From: Lutjanus erythropterus
Lineage: Eukaryota > Chordata > Actinopteri > Lutjaniformes > Lutjanidae
Direction: 5' to 3'
Length of the DNA: 64,000 nt
Assembly (NCBI GenBank): GCA_020091685.1
Contig: CM034604.1
Span: forward strand, 2,159,820 to 2,223,819
Shown in pieces: positions 1 to 13,089 of the stretch. Made by a program: the position numbers and the translations under genes. The number at the start of each line of letters is the position of its first letter. Positions within the stretch are counted from its first letter, which is position 1. The notes beneath the pieces are model-generated. The model searched no databases. It was not told the origin of the DNA and saw only the letters and a program-made list of their open reading frames with translations.

Positions 1-3000
1 TTTTTTTTAACAAGCTTCCCTCTATAGACCAGGAGGAGTTTTTAGTGACAAGGACAATGCATCTTTTTCTTCACATCACCATAGGCAATTTCAATAACTG
101 ACAGAGAAGATGATCTTTCTCTAACCAGCTAACAAAGAAACGTTGTTTATCTTGCTCTATTTGCCAGCACTGGAACTGTATTGTGGGGAAAACAAATTAA
201 ATTCATCCGCAGTGAACCGTCTGCAGATATAAACAACACCATGATTGCTGCTGACCTTCAATGAGATCCAACTGAAACAAGGTTTCCATCCAATTTGGAG
301 AATGGTGGAGCTCATTCTCCTGTTGGGTGACATTAAACCACTGCAGGAAAAGACAATGGGCCTCATTCACTAACATGTGTGAAGAAATGTTCTTACTGTG
401 TGCATAAAATATGTTCCCGAACAATGTCACCGTCTGATTCATGAAATATGCACATCAGCCAAGTTTGTTCTTACCACTGTCCGTCTGTTAGTGAATCAGA
501 ATCATTCTAAACTGACAGGCTCGTACCTGCTGCCTGCAGTCTGCATACTGACACACCCTCTTTTCTCTGTATAAGGAAATATGTTTGCATAGAAAAGTAT
601 CATAGAGGAAGCGGTGAAGTTGTTGTAACTTCACATTCAGGCTGAATCAGGCGTTGCTGTGGTGTGTGGAGGTGTTCATTTGTCTTTAAAACTTAACCAA
701 TGTGAAACAATCAGGAAATAACTTTTCCTTTCTCTGATTTACCTGTTTTCTACCAGTGCTGTCACACCTCATCCAGTCTGCACCATGGACACACCACTGC
801 ACTGCCGCTGTCTGAGAAGGAAGACAGAAAAGACACTTCTGTGACTCATAACAATAACTCCTTGGGCTGCTGTGTCGTGTCCCAGGAGAAACAGAAAAAT
901 GAGGGAGAAAGTGATGACATTCAGCAAAGACTTTCACTTAATAACAATAATACTATAATAATAATTTACAATTTAGCACAATACATTCATAAAATTCAAG
1001 AAAAATGCTAAACACAAAAACAGATAATCATGACATTTATGATAAAATCATAAAAACAAGGAGAAGAATAATAAATCAACCACAAAACACTGCCAAGACT
1101 TCTATTAAAGCTAAAGTTTCAACATTTTCTAAGACAGCCATTATTTGTGTGTACACATGGTCTAAAGCAGTTCTAAATTTGTTTGCAGAGTACAAATAAA
1201 TTCAGGTAAGAAAATATTGATGAATCGCAGATTTGTGCCTAAAACGTTCATACAGACGGTTCAAGCACAAATTAAGTGCGACCCAGTGTAATCAAAACAG
1301 CACTGAACAAGCCTCGAATGATGGAAAATGTGATAGAAACATGACATTTATGTTTGTTTCATGTATTCATTTAAGAAGGTTCCAAGAAAGTTCACACAGA
1401 TGTGAAGTTTTCATCTGCCTCCATCTTCAGTGGCATGAAAGTTTGAGTGATGTTTAAAATAATTAACGTTCAAAGTCGCATTTGCATCATGATTTACTCA
1501 GTAAGGCTGTTTTCATTTTGCTTTTTTATTGATATACCAACTTTTCCACCTGAGCAATATTTCAGCCTTTTTTTTTTTAACTCTGACATTTTTATTGTGC
1601 AAATTAAACAGCATGATACAGATGGATGGAAAATCTCTGAGGCATACCCACATAGCCTCTGTGTTGGTGGGTTTGTGAGGAACTGTGGCATTTACACAGA
1701 TCCATAACATCTTGAGTTCATAATATTTTGTTTTTGATTGTTTTCTGTGATTTATCTGTTCAGCCATTGTCCACCAATATATTAAAATGTTGGCAATTGC
1801 ACCAAAACTGCATGTGCAAACTGTCATTCTGAATAAAAGGAGAAATAAAATAGTTTTGTGTGTTTATCTAACACAATAATAAAGTTTAATTACACACAAC
1901 ATGGGGTATAAATGAAATAAAAGCAATTCTAATATGTCATGATCTGCTGTGACAGGCTGCTACTTAATGTGGTGCCATCTACTAAGTACCAGACAGTCTG
2001 ATATGATAAGGAATTTCCCCTGCTGATCTTTCAAATTAAGTTAAGCAGTAAGATCAACATCAACGTAGCAGTTTGATGTATATGCTTATTCTGCTGCTGT
2101 GAACCACTAATTGTTTTTTATTCAACATTACTGTGAGAAATGTTTCCTCTCAAACATTTTCCCCACGACCCTTTGCTGTGTGTTTGTCTTCCAAATTAGT
2201 AACGCACAAGTCCAAGCGTGCAGTGAGACAAATGTGGTCCTCCGATGTCCAAAAGAGCAGCAGATGGTAGATAGCTCAGGAGGACAGACAGGCAGCCAGG
2301 TTCTACTGCAAACACATTAACTTCATGGGTGCATGGAGCCACACTCTGTGAAGGAGCTTGATTGGATTTGCAGGAACCCGGTGTTGTCATTGGTTGTTCT
2401 GCCATTTATCTGTAACATAATGACGAGGATATTGAGTTCTTCCTGAGCATGACATCATAGTCTGGACGGGCTAGAGGATCATAACCTGATTATCTGATAA
2501 GAAAATGGAGACCTGCCAGTGGCAGACAGCTCTGCTGCCATGACTCCAGGCTAATAGGTGGCGCAGTCTGCCCCTCTTTTCTCAAATCCTTATTTAACTT
2601 CAAAGAGTGTATCGTGGGACGTCACACCCATAACCTTTAGCTGCTTCTTCTCTTACCAACCATTTAGCACAAGTTCACCCTGATTAAGGTTTTATAGGCT
2701 TTAATTACAAAGTGCTCAGTCACAAAGAAGGCTCTAGCTTCTCATATTCCATTCCTTTTTAGTGATTCCTCTTTACTCTTCCCCCAAAGGAGGAAGTGAC
2801 CTTTCTGAAAGCCACCACACCTCTTCCCAAAGATTCAACTGTTCACCTCCGTTTTCCTGCAGACACAATGAATTCATGCTAAAGCCAGCACAGTCTGGGT
2901 TTGCAAAACGTAGAATGACTCTAAATAAGGTATTAAAGTTTCAACCACTCAACATGACATTCAAAACTTATCATTTAATATGTCATTTACAGTATCAGCA

Positions 3001-3360
3001 TACATAGATTACGTTGCATGGCTGGTCCCACTGGGAACCTTCTTTCAGCATTGTTCGCATCACAGTGACGTCAAGGAAGTAAGCCGATCAAGTTTCAATA
3101 ATCACTACACTGAAATATCATGACAAGTCAACCACTGGGAATGTCAAGCAACCGCAACACCCACTGTTTTCATGTTTTTCTTGTTTTACTCTTCAATGCG
3201 TACAGTTTTTTCACAATTGCTATGGCACATTTCCTGAAACTGTCCACCCCTTTTCTCTGCAAACACAAAATCAAATAGCCAAAAGAGTGAATGATTCGAT
3301 GAATATAGCATTTGGTTCACAGACAGGGGTTTAGTGTTTTAGCAATTGTGAAAAACAAAA
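1..3360. other. Unique AT-rich DNA, no gene recognised
   Basis: All six frames are broken by frequent stops, and the longest open frame is about 100 codons with no recognisable domain. No tRNA-like boxes, inverted repeats or known repeat signature were seen. It holds only short A- or T-rich runs, such as the AAT-rich stretch near 940-975. It could be intergenic or intronic. Confidence 0.5.
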
Positions 3361-3369
3361 AAATGAATG

Positions 3370-3560
3370 AATTAAAAAAAAAAAAGAACGACGATACAAG
3401 GAGCAGTAATGAATCAAGCTGGGATGGTTTGAATTCAGAAGCTGCATGTTTTGCCGCGTTTTATTTTGTAGGTTAATCTGTTGGCTAATGTGGCTGCTCC
3501 CACAGGCTGGTGCGATGTTGGACTAATCAAACTAAGAAACAGTCGCAGCAGTGACTACAG
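3370..3560 (+). repeat. Dispersed repeat, copy A (partner at 53340-53600)
   Basis: This stretch resembles 53340-53600 in order and orientation. Shared landmarks are AAATGAATGAAT at the start, a GAAGCTG...GTTTTGCC block, TTTATTTTGTAGGTTAA and CCCACAGGCTGG. Spacing differs by small insertions, so the copies are old. I do not recognise the family. Confidence 0.5.
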
Positions 3561-3654
3561 ATGAAAATCAGCCCCTGGCAATGATCACATGTAAATGTTC
3601 ACTAATATGCATTGTCCCTATTTTAAACATAAATGAAATGAAAATGAAATGAAA

Positions 3655-3945
3655 TGGATCACTGCCCACCATAGTCTTGTTCCTATCAAGGTTTCTGGCT
3701 GTTAAAACTAAGTTTTTCCTCACCACTGTTGTCTCACTGCTCGCTCTTGGTGGGATCTATTGGGTCTCTGTAAATACTAGAATAATTAATAATATATAAT
3801 AATATGAATAGAATAATTAATTACTAATATATATTATTAATATTATAAAGAGTACAGTCTAGACCTGCTCTGTATGAGAAGTGCCCTGAAATAACTTGTG
3901 TCATGATTTCACACAGTATAAATAAAACTGACTTGACGTTAATGT
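3655..3945 (+). mobile_element. LINE-type 3' tail fragment
   Basis: The order of motifs matches a 3' untranslated tail common in teleost non-LTR elements: AAGGTTTCTGGCTGTTAAAA, AGTTTTTCCTCACCACTGT, TGGGTCTCTGTAAATA, then TAGACCTGCTCTGTA, GTGCCCTGAAATAACTT and TATAAATAAAACTGACTTGA. An AT-rich expansion (about 3775-3850) splits it. No coding part is attached, so this is a short 5'-truncated copy. The assignment rests on remembered family sequence. Confidence 0.5.
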
Positions 3946-3949
3946 TGTA

Positions 3950-6900
3950 ATATTGATGGACAGTCAAGAGAATGTATGTGAATATTAAGCCTCAGTTGAA
4001 GCTAATCAAAAAACAAGATTAGTAGGTCAGATGCCGGTAACTTTTTTTAGTTTGCTTTTTGTGGAAATTTTTACTATAGCACTAAAGTTATCTCAGCTAG
4101 CATGCCTTTGTTGCTATCCAGAAGCCTGTTCTCTTCCACCTTGCTCAAAGTATCATAATATATTAAATCATAACCCCTGTGTCGAGATATGTATCGTATG
4201 TATGTACTGTATCACCAGTTTCTTGTCAATATACAGCCCTACATCCAACACCAACCTAAAGTGAACTGAAGAAACAAGAAGGAGCTCACTTGACTGAGAG
4301 ACTGGCTAACTGCTAGCTTGCTAATCCGTAAGCTTACCCACCTCCTGTCTGTTTCTCTCAGGGTAAGGCTAGTATCAGACACTCTGTAATAACAACAAAG
4401 TGGGCAAAAATATTAGCCTAGGACTTGCAGAGTTGCAGAACTCATATGGAAGAATATGGTGGACAAAAGTAAATGTTTGGTTGAAAACTTCTTATTGAGT
4501 CACATATTATCTACCAATTTTTACTCATATGTAAGGTGCAGTATGGTATTAGGTTGTAACTGTTAGCTGCAGTCCACGTAGAGTGACCTAAATTAGCTAG
4601 AAAAGTTATTTAATAGCATTTACCGTGATAACAAGTCAGATAAATGAATATTTTTGTGGCTTTAGGGATTGTACTGCTGCAGAAACAAGTCTGACACAAA
4701 ATCACTTTGTAAAATAGAGCTTCACACAGTTTGAGCGTACTTGCATAGCAGCATGAATCTTAATGTCTAAGCCAACCCATCATCCTGCTGTTATAACAAG
4801 GACAGCAGCAACAACACAAAAGTTACTGCACCAAATTATTTAATTTATCATGATATTTACCAAAAATGGCACTAATAAAACTAGCATAAATCACAGCAGG
4901 GGAAATGCCTCCACTGCATCAGCTCCAGAGTCAGTCTTTAACAGACATGTGACATATTAAGGAACACTGCTGGACTGTAGTAGTAGGTGTTTAATTTCCT
5001 GCTCACAAGCACAGTTCAGCGCTCTGGGATGTGATCAATATAATTAAACATTCAGTGTTTTATCTCTGTAAATTACTGGCTAAGTAGTTCTTCACACGTG
5101 ACACTGGTTTGATTCCAGTGTCAGATCCAATAATGCCGTGTTCACATGAAGGAAATTTAACATAAACACTGGAGAAAGAGGCACGGCCTGTTTTCTCTGA
5201 GATTTATGTTTGACACATACCATTCAAACCCTTCCATGCTTGGTTCACTCTCATCCCGTTTGTCTTTCTTGTGTGTGGAATTAGACATCTGTAACACATC
5301 TCTGCTGGCAGATTTATTGGTTGTTGCATCTGGCTTAATGGTGCACTTGACAGCTTTCTCTGGCTCAGCGAGCAGGCCGGCTCCTGGAGAAGCCCCTTCT
5401 GAGTGACTTACTGTGTTACCCTGTCAGGGTGGAAGGGCCTGTTGATCCACGCCGGCCTTCACTGATAATTACAACTCAAGGCTGGAGTGTTCAATGAAGG
5501 AAAAGAGTCGTGAAAGTGCAACAGATGAGGTGTGCAGCTGCAAGAAGACCTGGATAGATCAGGGTCCAGCAAGATGGACACGCCTGAACTGGAAAATAGA
5601 ACTGAAGGTCTGTCATATTGCCAGTTTAAAGCTACTGTAGATTTTTTGTTTTTGAGAATGGGAGCTTATAAGGATGGGAATCTAAAACCAAATTGTCCGA
5701 TCCAGTGCAATCCAATGCCTCCAAGCTTATAAATTTCTTTTATTGATACCAGAATGTTTTTCTGACAGTTGCACGATGCAAAAAGATGATGTAAAACTCA
5801 ACAAGGAAGAGTTATGGTAGAGAGGCAGAAGCAACCCAGACTGAGGCTTCATTTCACAAAGGAAAAAGTCAGTTCTAGTTCAACACTGTTCAGATTCAGA
5901 GATAATAAAAGAGTTGTGTTGGCACACAAAATTATTTAGGAATAAAACAAAAACAAAAACAGGACAATAAGCAGAATTGGTATCAATAAAATTGTATCAA
6001 TTTCCCCAGCAGCCTGGCAGCCCAGCAGCTAATTCTTGTCCTTTGGGAGGAGTTGCCACATGCTGCTCCATTTTTAATCTTTCAAATGCATCTTACCATC
6101 TTCGTCAGCAAATGGAGAAGGCTCTGTTGTCTCTTTCTGTTAAAAAAGACTGTGAGATGTTGAAGGGTTCAGAGAAAGTGTGAAAGTGGATCTTGCGTTG
6201 TTATATTGTCAAGCCCTGAACTCATTCTGATAGAATATGTTGGAGTATTTTTTTTTTTTAATTGACAATCCAGGTGAAAATGGCACAGTGTACCATTACT
6301 GCTTTCAGTGTAATTACCTCAGTGTTTCTAGGTTGCATCCACAGAGGCAAGACTGGATTACCAACCAGGCAAAGCTGCAACAGCATCGGACCCCCAAGAA
6401 GACTTTGTGCCAGGTTCACTGTGTTTGATTTGGCTTGTAACAATATCATTTGCTGTGAGTTTGCTCTCTAAATGTTGTAAAATGTGCCAAATACAGCATG
6501 CTAAGGATCTTATTACAAGGCCGACATCATTACTTCTCCCTGAAGCCCTGTACTATAGAACGAGCCTGAGCCACAATCTAGTTTTAAAAACTTTTCTAGG
6601 TGAAACTGACCTTACATGGTGCATAGCAGCTCATTTTAGCCCTACAGGGCCCCATACAGTCTGTTAATTGATCTCTAAAGTTAATTGTAGATCTGGGGAT
6701 GTGGAAATAAAGCTGAAAATGAGTCCCATGGGTTGGAAACAAGCCTCCAACTTCAGTGCAGGAGAAAACAGAAGGAAAATTATTAACCACACTGACTGCT
6801 ACAAACATCCATCACAGTCTGCTTCAACTTTGACCTGCTGCCTATCATAGCTGTGTGTGTGTGTGTTTGCATTTCTGATAAAAAAAAAAGATGGTTCTAT

Positions 6901-7560
6901 TAAACTTAATGTAACCTTTAAAGAGGAACTTAGAGGGCAACTGCATCAGCTTTCTGTTATGGGTTTTTCAAATGAAAACTCCCACTCAGCTATTAGCAAA
7001 AAGCAGTGATGTAGGTTACAGTGTTGATGCTCTCCCCTCCCCTCAAAAGAAAATAGTCTGATCCCCCTGTAGTTTCAGCCGTGGAGATGTATGTGAGCAG
7101 TGATGCTGCTATTTTCACAAGCTCTTAGCTTTATATAGTCTAAAAAATAAAATAAAATTAAATTAAATAAAACAAAATATTCTCACACCCGTTGTCTGTA
7201 ATAAACCGTACACCTTCTGAATCCAAGTTTCTTTCTTTGACCAAACGAGCTTGTTCCTACAACACACTTCAAACTGAACAGAGACAAAATAAAATTCACC
7301 CAAAAGTTAAATACATAAAAGTTAATGCATTAATAGGTGAAGGAGAAATGGTGTGATCTTCCCAAAGGTGTGTGTGTGTGTGGGGTGAACGCTGAACAAT
7401 GTGATGTCATTTTTTTGGATGTATTTCTGTTTTCACCTTAGTGTCATTTAGAGCTGTATAATAATTGTAATAATTGTTTTTAATTTAGGAAGCTTGTCAT
7501 TGATGTCAAAAAATGTCAAATATCAGTAAAATCTACAAGGTGAAGACGGGCTACAACAGC
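3950..7560. other. Unique DNA, no gene recognised
   Basis: No frame exceeds about 86 codons and none shows a domain. Short GT runs occur near 6852 and 7370, and a poly-T run near 6246. No repeat family was recognised with confidence. Confidence 0.45.
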
Positions 7561-7566
7561 TTTCTT

Positions 7567-8640
7567 TAAGGCAAGGCAAGGCAATTTTATTTATATAGCA
7601 CCATTCATACACAAGGCAATTCAAGGTGCTTTACAGAACTTGAAAATGCATTAAAATAGAAACATTAAAAGAACATTAAAATTGTGTTTGAGATACTTAA
7701 AAACAAAAGCTAAAAGCAGGACAATAAATAGTTTAAAACATGACAGAAAATGCATTTAAAGAAAGAAGCAAACATAAAACAAAAGCAACAGCAGACAAAT
7801 ATAAAAACAATAGCTACAGATTATCCTAAAAATATGTAACGTATCCACTTCACTGGTAAGCTGCAGTAAACAGTCATGTTTTAAGCCCTGATTTAAATGA
7901 GCCGACAGTTTCAGCTGACCTCAGGTGTTCTGGAAGTTTGTTCCACAGGTGGGGAGCAGAGAAACTAAAGGCTGCTTCACCTTGCTTGGTTCTGATCCTG
8001 GGAACACTGAGTAAACCTGTTCCAGATGATCTGAGGAGTCTGGGTGCTTCATAATGTACAAGCAAATCAGAGATATATTTAGGCCTGAGACCATTTAGTG
8101 TTGTGTAGACAAGTAACAAGATTTTAAAGTCTATCCTTTGACACACAGGAAGCCAGTGCAGAGATTTAAGCACTGGTGTAAAGTGCTCCACTCTCTTGGT
8201 GTTGGTGAGGATTCTGGCAGCAGCGTTCTGGACGAGCTGCAGTTGTCTGATTGATTTTTTACTCAGACCTGTGAAGACACTGTTACAATAGTCCAGCCTG
8301 CTGAAAATGAAAGCATGAACAAGTTTTTCTGTATCTTCTCCAGACAGAAATCCTTTAATTCTTGCTATGTTTTTAAGGTGGTAGTAGGCTGATTTAGTAA
8401 TTGTCTTTATGTGACTGTTGAAATTTAGGTCTGAGTCCAGAATGACACCAAGATTTCTGGCTTGATTTGTAGGTTTTAGTGTCATGGATTCAAGGTGAGC
8501 ACTGACTTTTGATCTTTGTTCTTTAGGGCCAAAAACAACTATCCCAGTTTTGTCTGTGTTTAGTTGTAGGAAATTCTGGTACATCCACATATTGATTTAA
8601 GGCCGAAATAAAACTCAGCTCTCCATGACCACTGTCTTTT
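7567..8640 (-). mobile_element. 5'-truncated L2/CR1-like LINE
   Basis: The minus strand carries the last part of a LINE reverse transcriptase (7874-8590) followed by an untranslated tail that contains, in reverse, the TTTATTTATATAGCACCATT and AAGGTGCTTTACAGAA blocks typical of fish L2-type tails. The 3' end is at about 7567, in a short tandem run of GGCAA (complement TTGCC), as expected for L2-clade elements, which end in short tandem repeats rather than poly-A. The fingers and palm domains with the catalytic YxDD are missing, so the copy is 5'-truncated and dead. Confidence 0.8.
7874..8590 (-). pseudogene. LINE reverse transcriptase, C-terminal fragment
   Basis: This 238-codon open frame is the post-catalytic part of a non-LTR retrotransposon polymerase (L2/CR1/Rex-like group). 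Visible blocks in order are NFLQLNTDKT (about residues 6-15), NLGVILDSDLNFNSHIK (about 46-62), SRLDYCNSVFTGL, LQLVQNAAARILT, LHWLPVCQRIDFKILLLVY and LWNKLPEHLRSAE near the end. The full protein would have an endonuclease and a reverse transcriptase and would copy its RNA at a nicked target. Here both catalytic regions are absent. Immediately upstream the family reading frame is lost by a stop and a frameshift. At the C-terminus a TGA interrupts the protein just before LFTAAY, which is still encoded in the same frame, so the stop is premature. The start codon is only the first ATG in a fragment, not a true start. Confidence 0.8.
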
Positions 8641-8659
8641 AACTGTTCAAATGTTGAAA

Positions 8660-8785
8660 CTGGAGCAGATGATCAGAATTTTGTCTGACTTGTGACTTGC
8701 TTGACCTGAGCATGACTTGACTTGTTTGTTTATAGCAGGGACTTGACCTGCTCGATTCTCATCACAGTAACTTGGGACTTGCCCC
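8660..8785 (-). repeat. ACTTG-rich repeat fragment
   Basis: The words ACTTG and TGACTTG recur (GACTTGTGACTTGCTTGACC, CATGACTTGACTTG, GGGACTTGACCTG, TTGGGACTTG). This is the reverse complement of the TCAAG theme seen at 46040-46220 and 47165-47310, so it is probably a fragment of the same family. Confidence 0.4.
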
Positions 8786-8789
8786 CCAC

Positions 8790-9555
8790 CTCTGTAAAAT
8801 AGTATCACAGACATGAAAAGAGTTAAGCCTCTGTGTCAAGTGAATTCTGTTCCTGTACTTTGACAGTGGGCGTTGACAACTGCAACGTCTTCACCATGTA
8901 TAATGTGAGTTGTTTGTTTGTCATCAAAATTTTGACCAGCCACTTTTTAGGTGGAAAGAAAAGAAAGAGGAGAGACCACCTGTCTGTGGACACATTTCTC
9001 TTATATTCAACCTGAGTGTATCATTCCCAATTAAGACGTGCAGAAAAAAACACAGGACACCTGAAAGCACAGTGTCCTGCAGTGTCTCCTAAAGTAAATA
9101 TAAGTTATGTAAATGGATGATTCAAAAACATGGATGTTAATTCCCTTTTAGGACTAAATAAAATGTTAGTATAAAAAGTTCTGTGTGGATTCAGGGCGTG
9201 TTGCTGTGCTTCATTAACTGTTGAATTTAATGGAGCCGAGCTCACAGTGAAACATCTGCTCCTTCTAAAAGATCATCATGATTTCTTACAACTCATTAAA
9301 AGACACTCACTCATTCTGTATGAGTTTTATCTCCATGTAGAGTGAATAAATGTGATGTTTCCCAGATAATGCTCATCTGCCTTAACGATGCAGTTTACAC
9401 ATTTTTACTGCTGGTTTATTAAAACAGAATGAAATGTGATGCTGAATGCAGAAGACCTTGGTAAGATATAATAAGTCTGTTTTACCTGGTAATAAATATC
9501 ATCATGTCTGATAACCAATAATGACACAGCAGTAATGACTTCTGCGTTCATTCCT
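8790..9555. other. Unique DNA, no gene recognised
   Basis: AT-rich sequence with only short open frames. No repeat signature recognised. Confidence 0.4.
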
Positions 9556-9559
9556 ATAT

Positions 9560-9790
9560 GATAGGGGAGACCGGGGGTAGTAGTAACACTTTATGTTTGA
9601 GCATCAGTAACTCAGCGTTCACACCTCTCAAACTTTGATACACAGTACCCATATTTGTCTACTACAAACAAACTCTACACTACACAATCACAGCTTATGT
9701 GAGTAAATATCAAAAAGAAGTTCTGAGAAAAAGAGTTCTGTTGTTACAACCTACCCCACTACTGGAGTGAAACATTAGCTGTGAATAGAT
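9560..9790 (+). mobile_element. Short element with imperfect terminal inverts
   Basis: The left part reads GGGGAGACCGGGGGTAGTAG and the right part GTTGTTACAACCTACCCCAC. The reverse complement of the right part (GTGGGGTAGGTTGTAACAAC) resembles the left GGGGGTAGTAGTAACAC, giving an imperfect inverted pair. I recognise the body (AACTCAGCGTTCACACCTCT, CTCTACACTACACAATCACA) as a sequence common in fish genomes but cannot name the superfamily. No coding capacity. Confidence 0.5.
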
Positions 9791-10199
9791 GTAAAAATGG
9801 TAATGGTAATTAGTTGCTTTAAGAGCCACACTATCCAATTTGTGAAAGAACTTTATTGAAGGCTAAAGAATAAATGTTTTTAATAAAGTTAACATTTTAA
9901 AGTGGCAAAATAAATCATGGCTAAACAATGAATAAAATTTTGACCAAAGCGTTAATGACTAAAATAAATCTTGACTAAATCAAAACAAAATCAAACAAAA
10001 AATTGACTTAAACTCACTAAAATTTTCTAAATAAATAAAAAAAACACTGATGCTAGTTTTTGGTTTGTTACTCTTCTATAATGAGTTTTATTAAATGTAA
10101 ACTGTTAAAAAGAAAACAAACCGTGACCTGTCCATTTTCCAAAAGACTCGTCCTCTAATTTATTTGTTTAAAATAAATTTAATCCTACAATAGCAGACT

Positions 10200-10780
10200 C
10201 ATGTGCATTGTGACTTCTCAATGAACTTGTTCATTTTTCAAGTCCTGGCTATTATTCCACCGTCTTCACCGCCGTCCACATGGCCAAATCTCTGCTCCTG
10301 CGACTTAAAAAGGGCCGTACGTCCCCCTGACTGAGAGGACAACAGATGCAGCACACTGTCTGCTTGAAGCAGAGCCATTAATCACAGCAGTGCCGTTAAT
10401 GAATGGGACTTACTCAGCCGAGCAAGAAAAGGGAAAAATAGGAACACCTCTTATTTAATTAAGAGGAAAAGCACAGATTGACAAAGACTGAGGGACAGGC
10501 CTTATCCAAATGGAAGCAGATTGTACTATTCATTTTGGAGCTTTACAGGACATTTTTAGGGAAACAGTTGGAAACACGACATTGTTAATGTTCAAATGGA
10601 AGACAGATTGTGCATTCGTCCCTTGACAAAAGTATCTGCTGCCTGTATTAGCACATTGTTGCTGTTTCTATCCTCTGGAGGGAACATGGAGTCATTAACT
10701 AATTGCCTGCAATGAAACAAGCTGTAAATGTAGACAAGTCAGCGCATTAACAGCCACCAAATCCTTGAGATTTTCAAACT
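10200..10780. promoter_or_regulatory. Candidate conserved non-coding element
   Basis: This is unique sequence with balanced composition, unlike the AT-rich DNA to its left. It has several homeodomain-type cores (TAATTAA, ATTAATC, CATTAATG) and a palindrome CTTATTTAATTAAGAG at about 10450-10466, with no coding frame and no repeat signature. Such texture is typical of developmental enhancers in fish, but this is inference; only cross-species alignment could establish it. Confidence 0.22.
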
Positions 10781-10789
10781 TTTCTTGGA

Positions 10790-13085
10790 CTCAGTTTAAA
10801 CACTGTCCAATAAGAGTGAAACTGAATCCATTGATGTTTAGTCCGGCATTAACCTGAGAAGTGTGGGCCATGTGTTACAGGTCAGAAGCCACCGGGGAGG
10901 AGGGGGGGATGTTGGTACAGTATTAGTTTGCACATGGACTCCAGAAAGAAAGCTCCTTGGTTAAGCAACAGATGCCCGGTGTCAAAAGTCACCGTGCACC
11001 CCTCCCCCCCTCCCTCCTCAGACAGAAGGGAGATGGGGAGGGACAGACGGCCTCTGGGCCCCTTTTGAGGGTTTAAACAAAAACTCTCCTTTCTCTGCGA
11101 GCTTCTGACGCTGCAGCCTTTGTCTTCTCTGAAACCTGCTGAACTGGCCGAGGGGGCAGTGCAAGATTAGTGTTGGAGGCAAATACTTGGAAAATGAGCT
11201 AGACTCTGCTGGCAGAGCATTGAAAAGCAGCTCAAAAACTACATTTGAATGGAAGAAAAATCTCATTTTGCTGAGCAAATAAAATCAGATTGATTTATAT
11301 CTTTAGGTCTTAACATTCCTGGATGTCTACATTATGTAAGAGCTGTGTCTGGATAAATATGTTATCTGGATTTGATTTATTTGGATCTGTTTTAGCTCAA
11401 GGGCTAATTCCAAATTCTGCAACTTTTCCGCAAATTTGACCAATAATTGTTGGTTCCATTCTGTTCTGTTTCACTTCTGTTCAGCAGTCCCCTGCACTAA
11501 CATCACAGATTATTCACTACATTTTTGCATTTATAGATTTTTTAATTTTGTCACAGGTACTGAAAAGAACAAAATGTTTGTCATTTTAATTGACATTTAT
11601 AAATGTTCAGTGCCCTTTTTATTTTATAATTTTGTGCTGTTTTGACTGAGTTTGAGTTATGAAAAGACTTGGCTTCTTTTTGGAATATGTGCACTTTTAC
11701 ACATATACAAATAAAGCAGATTTTTATCATTTTTGTAATTCTGAGCCTTTTTGATGAGCACAGTTAGAACACTCAGGACAGAGAGTGATTTTGTTTTCCC
11801 TGGAACAAGTTGCCTTGTCCAAATCCAAACTTTATTTTGCTGTTTTCTCTTGGTCCTGCAATTTTATCGCAAAAATGCCTAAAAACATTGCAACACACAT
11901 CGCAACTTTCCAGACAAGCTGCCATGAAATCAGTAATTTTAGGCTGCACCAATCTCAAAAACAACCTGCAAAATCCTGGAGGGACTGATCATAGATCCTT
12001 CACATATATGTTGGTATTACTGTTCTCATTATCTACACATTTTAATATGCAAATTCATGGTTTCTGTATCTGTGTGGCTGAGAGGGTCCATATGACATGA
12101 ATTTTGTCTGCAGCAGTTTACTGAATGAGCTGATGTGCAGACGTCCACATTCAGCCTAAAATCCACATTCAGCCTAAAATCAGTGATTGTGTGGACTGAA
12201 AAGAGTAAAACATAGCAACCACTCAGTAACTACCCCTCTTAAAGCTTTTAAAGTAAGCTTTTTGACCCATTTCTACACATTTGCCACAATTAATGGCATT
12301 CATGTCCTAGTTAAGGTCTCTAATAATAGATTCCTCATATAATCAGCTATTTCTTGTTGAGCCAAACATCAGGTGTGAAAGTACCATAAGACGTTTAAAA
12401 AACTTACTCTTTAGGCAGAATGAACATTAAGGAGCCTCTTCATACCTGTAAGTCCAAACCAAGTTTTTGTTAAACTGTATAAGTTTGATCCAGTTAGTTT
12501 TGGATTCACTTTCCCACTATGTGAGCACATTAAAGAACCATACATGGCATACCTATGTTCTGTCATCATCACCAATGTGTTGTTTCTCCTTTTTCTGGTA
12601 TAGACAGCTAACATGACACGCCACATGGTTCATTTGTAGCCATCCACAGAAACTGTTTGGAAAACAAAAAATATTTGGCAAGTGACTGAGTGAACCATCT
12701 GTCACATCTAACAGGCTAATTTCAACCAATCAGATCAACTCACTGAACCGAAGCCGAAGCTCCGAAGAGGAGCGCAAACATTGTTTTTATCAATAAAAGC
12801 TTCCAGTGTTGTTATTTGCTTTTCTTTCAATGAAGAAATACTCTCCAGTTTTGATATAACTGATGCTATGACAGTATCTACACTAAGGAGCCGACATTGT
12901 TTGTTTGAGACAAGTCATTTCCATGGACGCCTCTTGCTGTCGGTACGCCTAAAGTCATGCCCATGCCAGTAGTCCTTCCGTGGATGCTGATTGGCTCACA
13001 CCGACTGGTACAGACAGAAATATATAGCTTGGAGCCTGGCAAGATGGATTCTCACATGATCTCATGAATCCAGCTGCCTCGCAGA
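10790..13085. other. Mostly unique DNA
   Basis: Contains a G/C-rich purine-pyrimidine stretch near 10900-11040 and an exact 18-bp tandem duplication at 12144-12179. No gene or named repeat was recognised. Open frames are short and lack domains. Confidence 0.4.
12144..12179. repeat. Exact 18-bp tandem duplication
   Basis: TCCACATTCAGCCTAAAA occurs twice back to back (12144-12161 and 12162-12179) with no mismatch, which suggests a recent slippage or local duplication. Confidence 0.9.
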
Positions 13086-13089
13086 GCAA

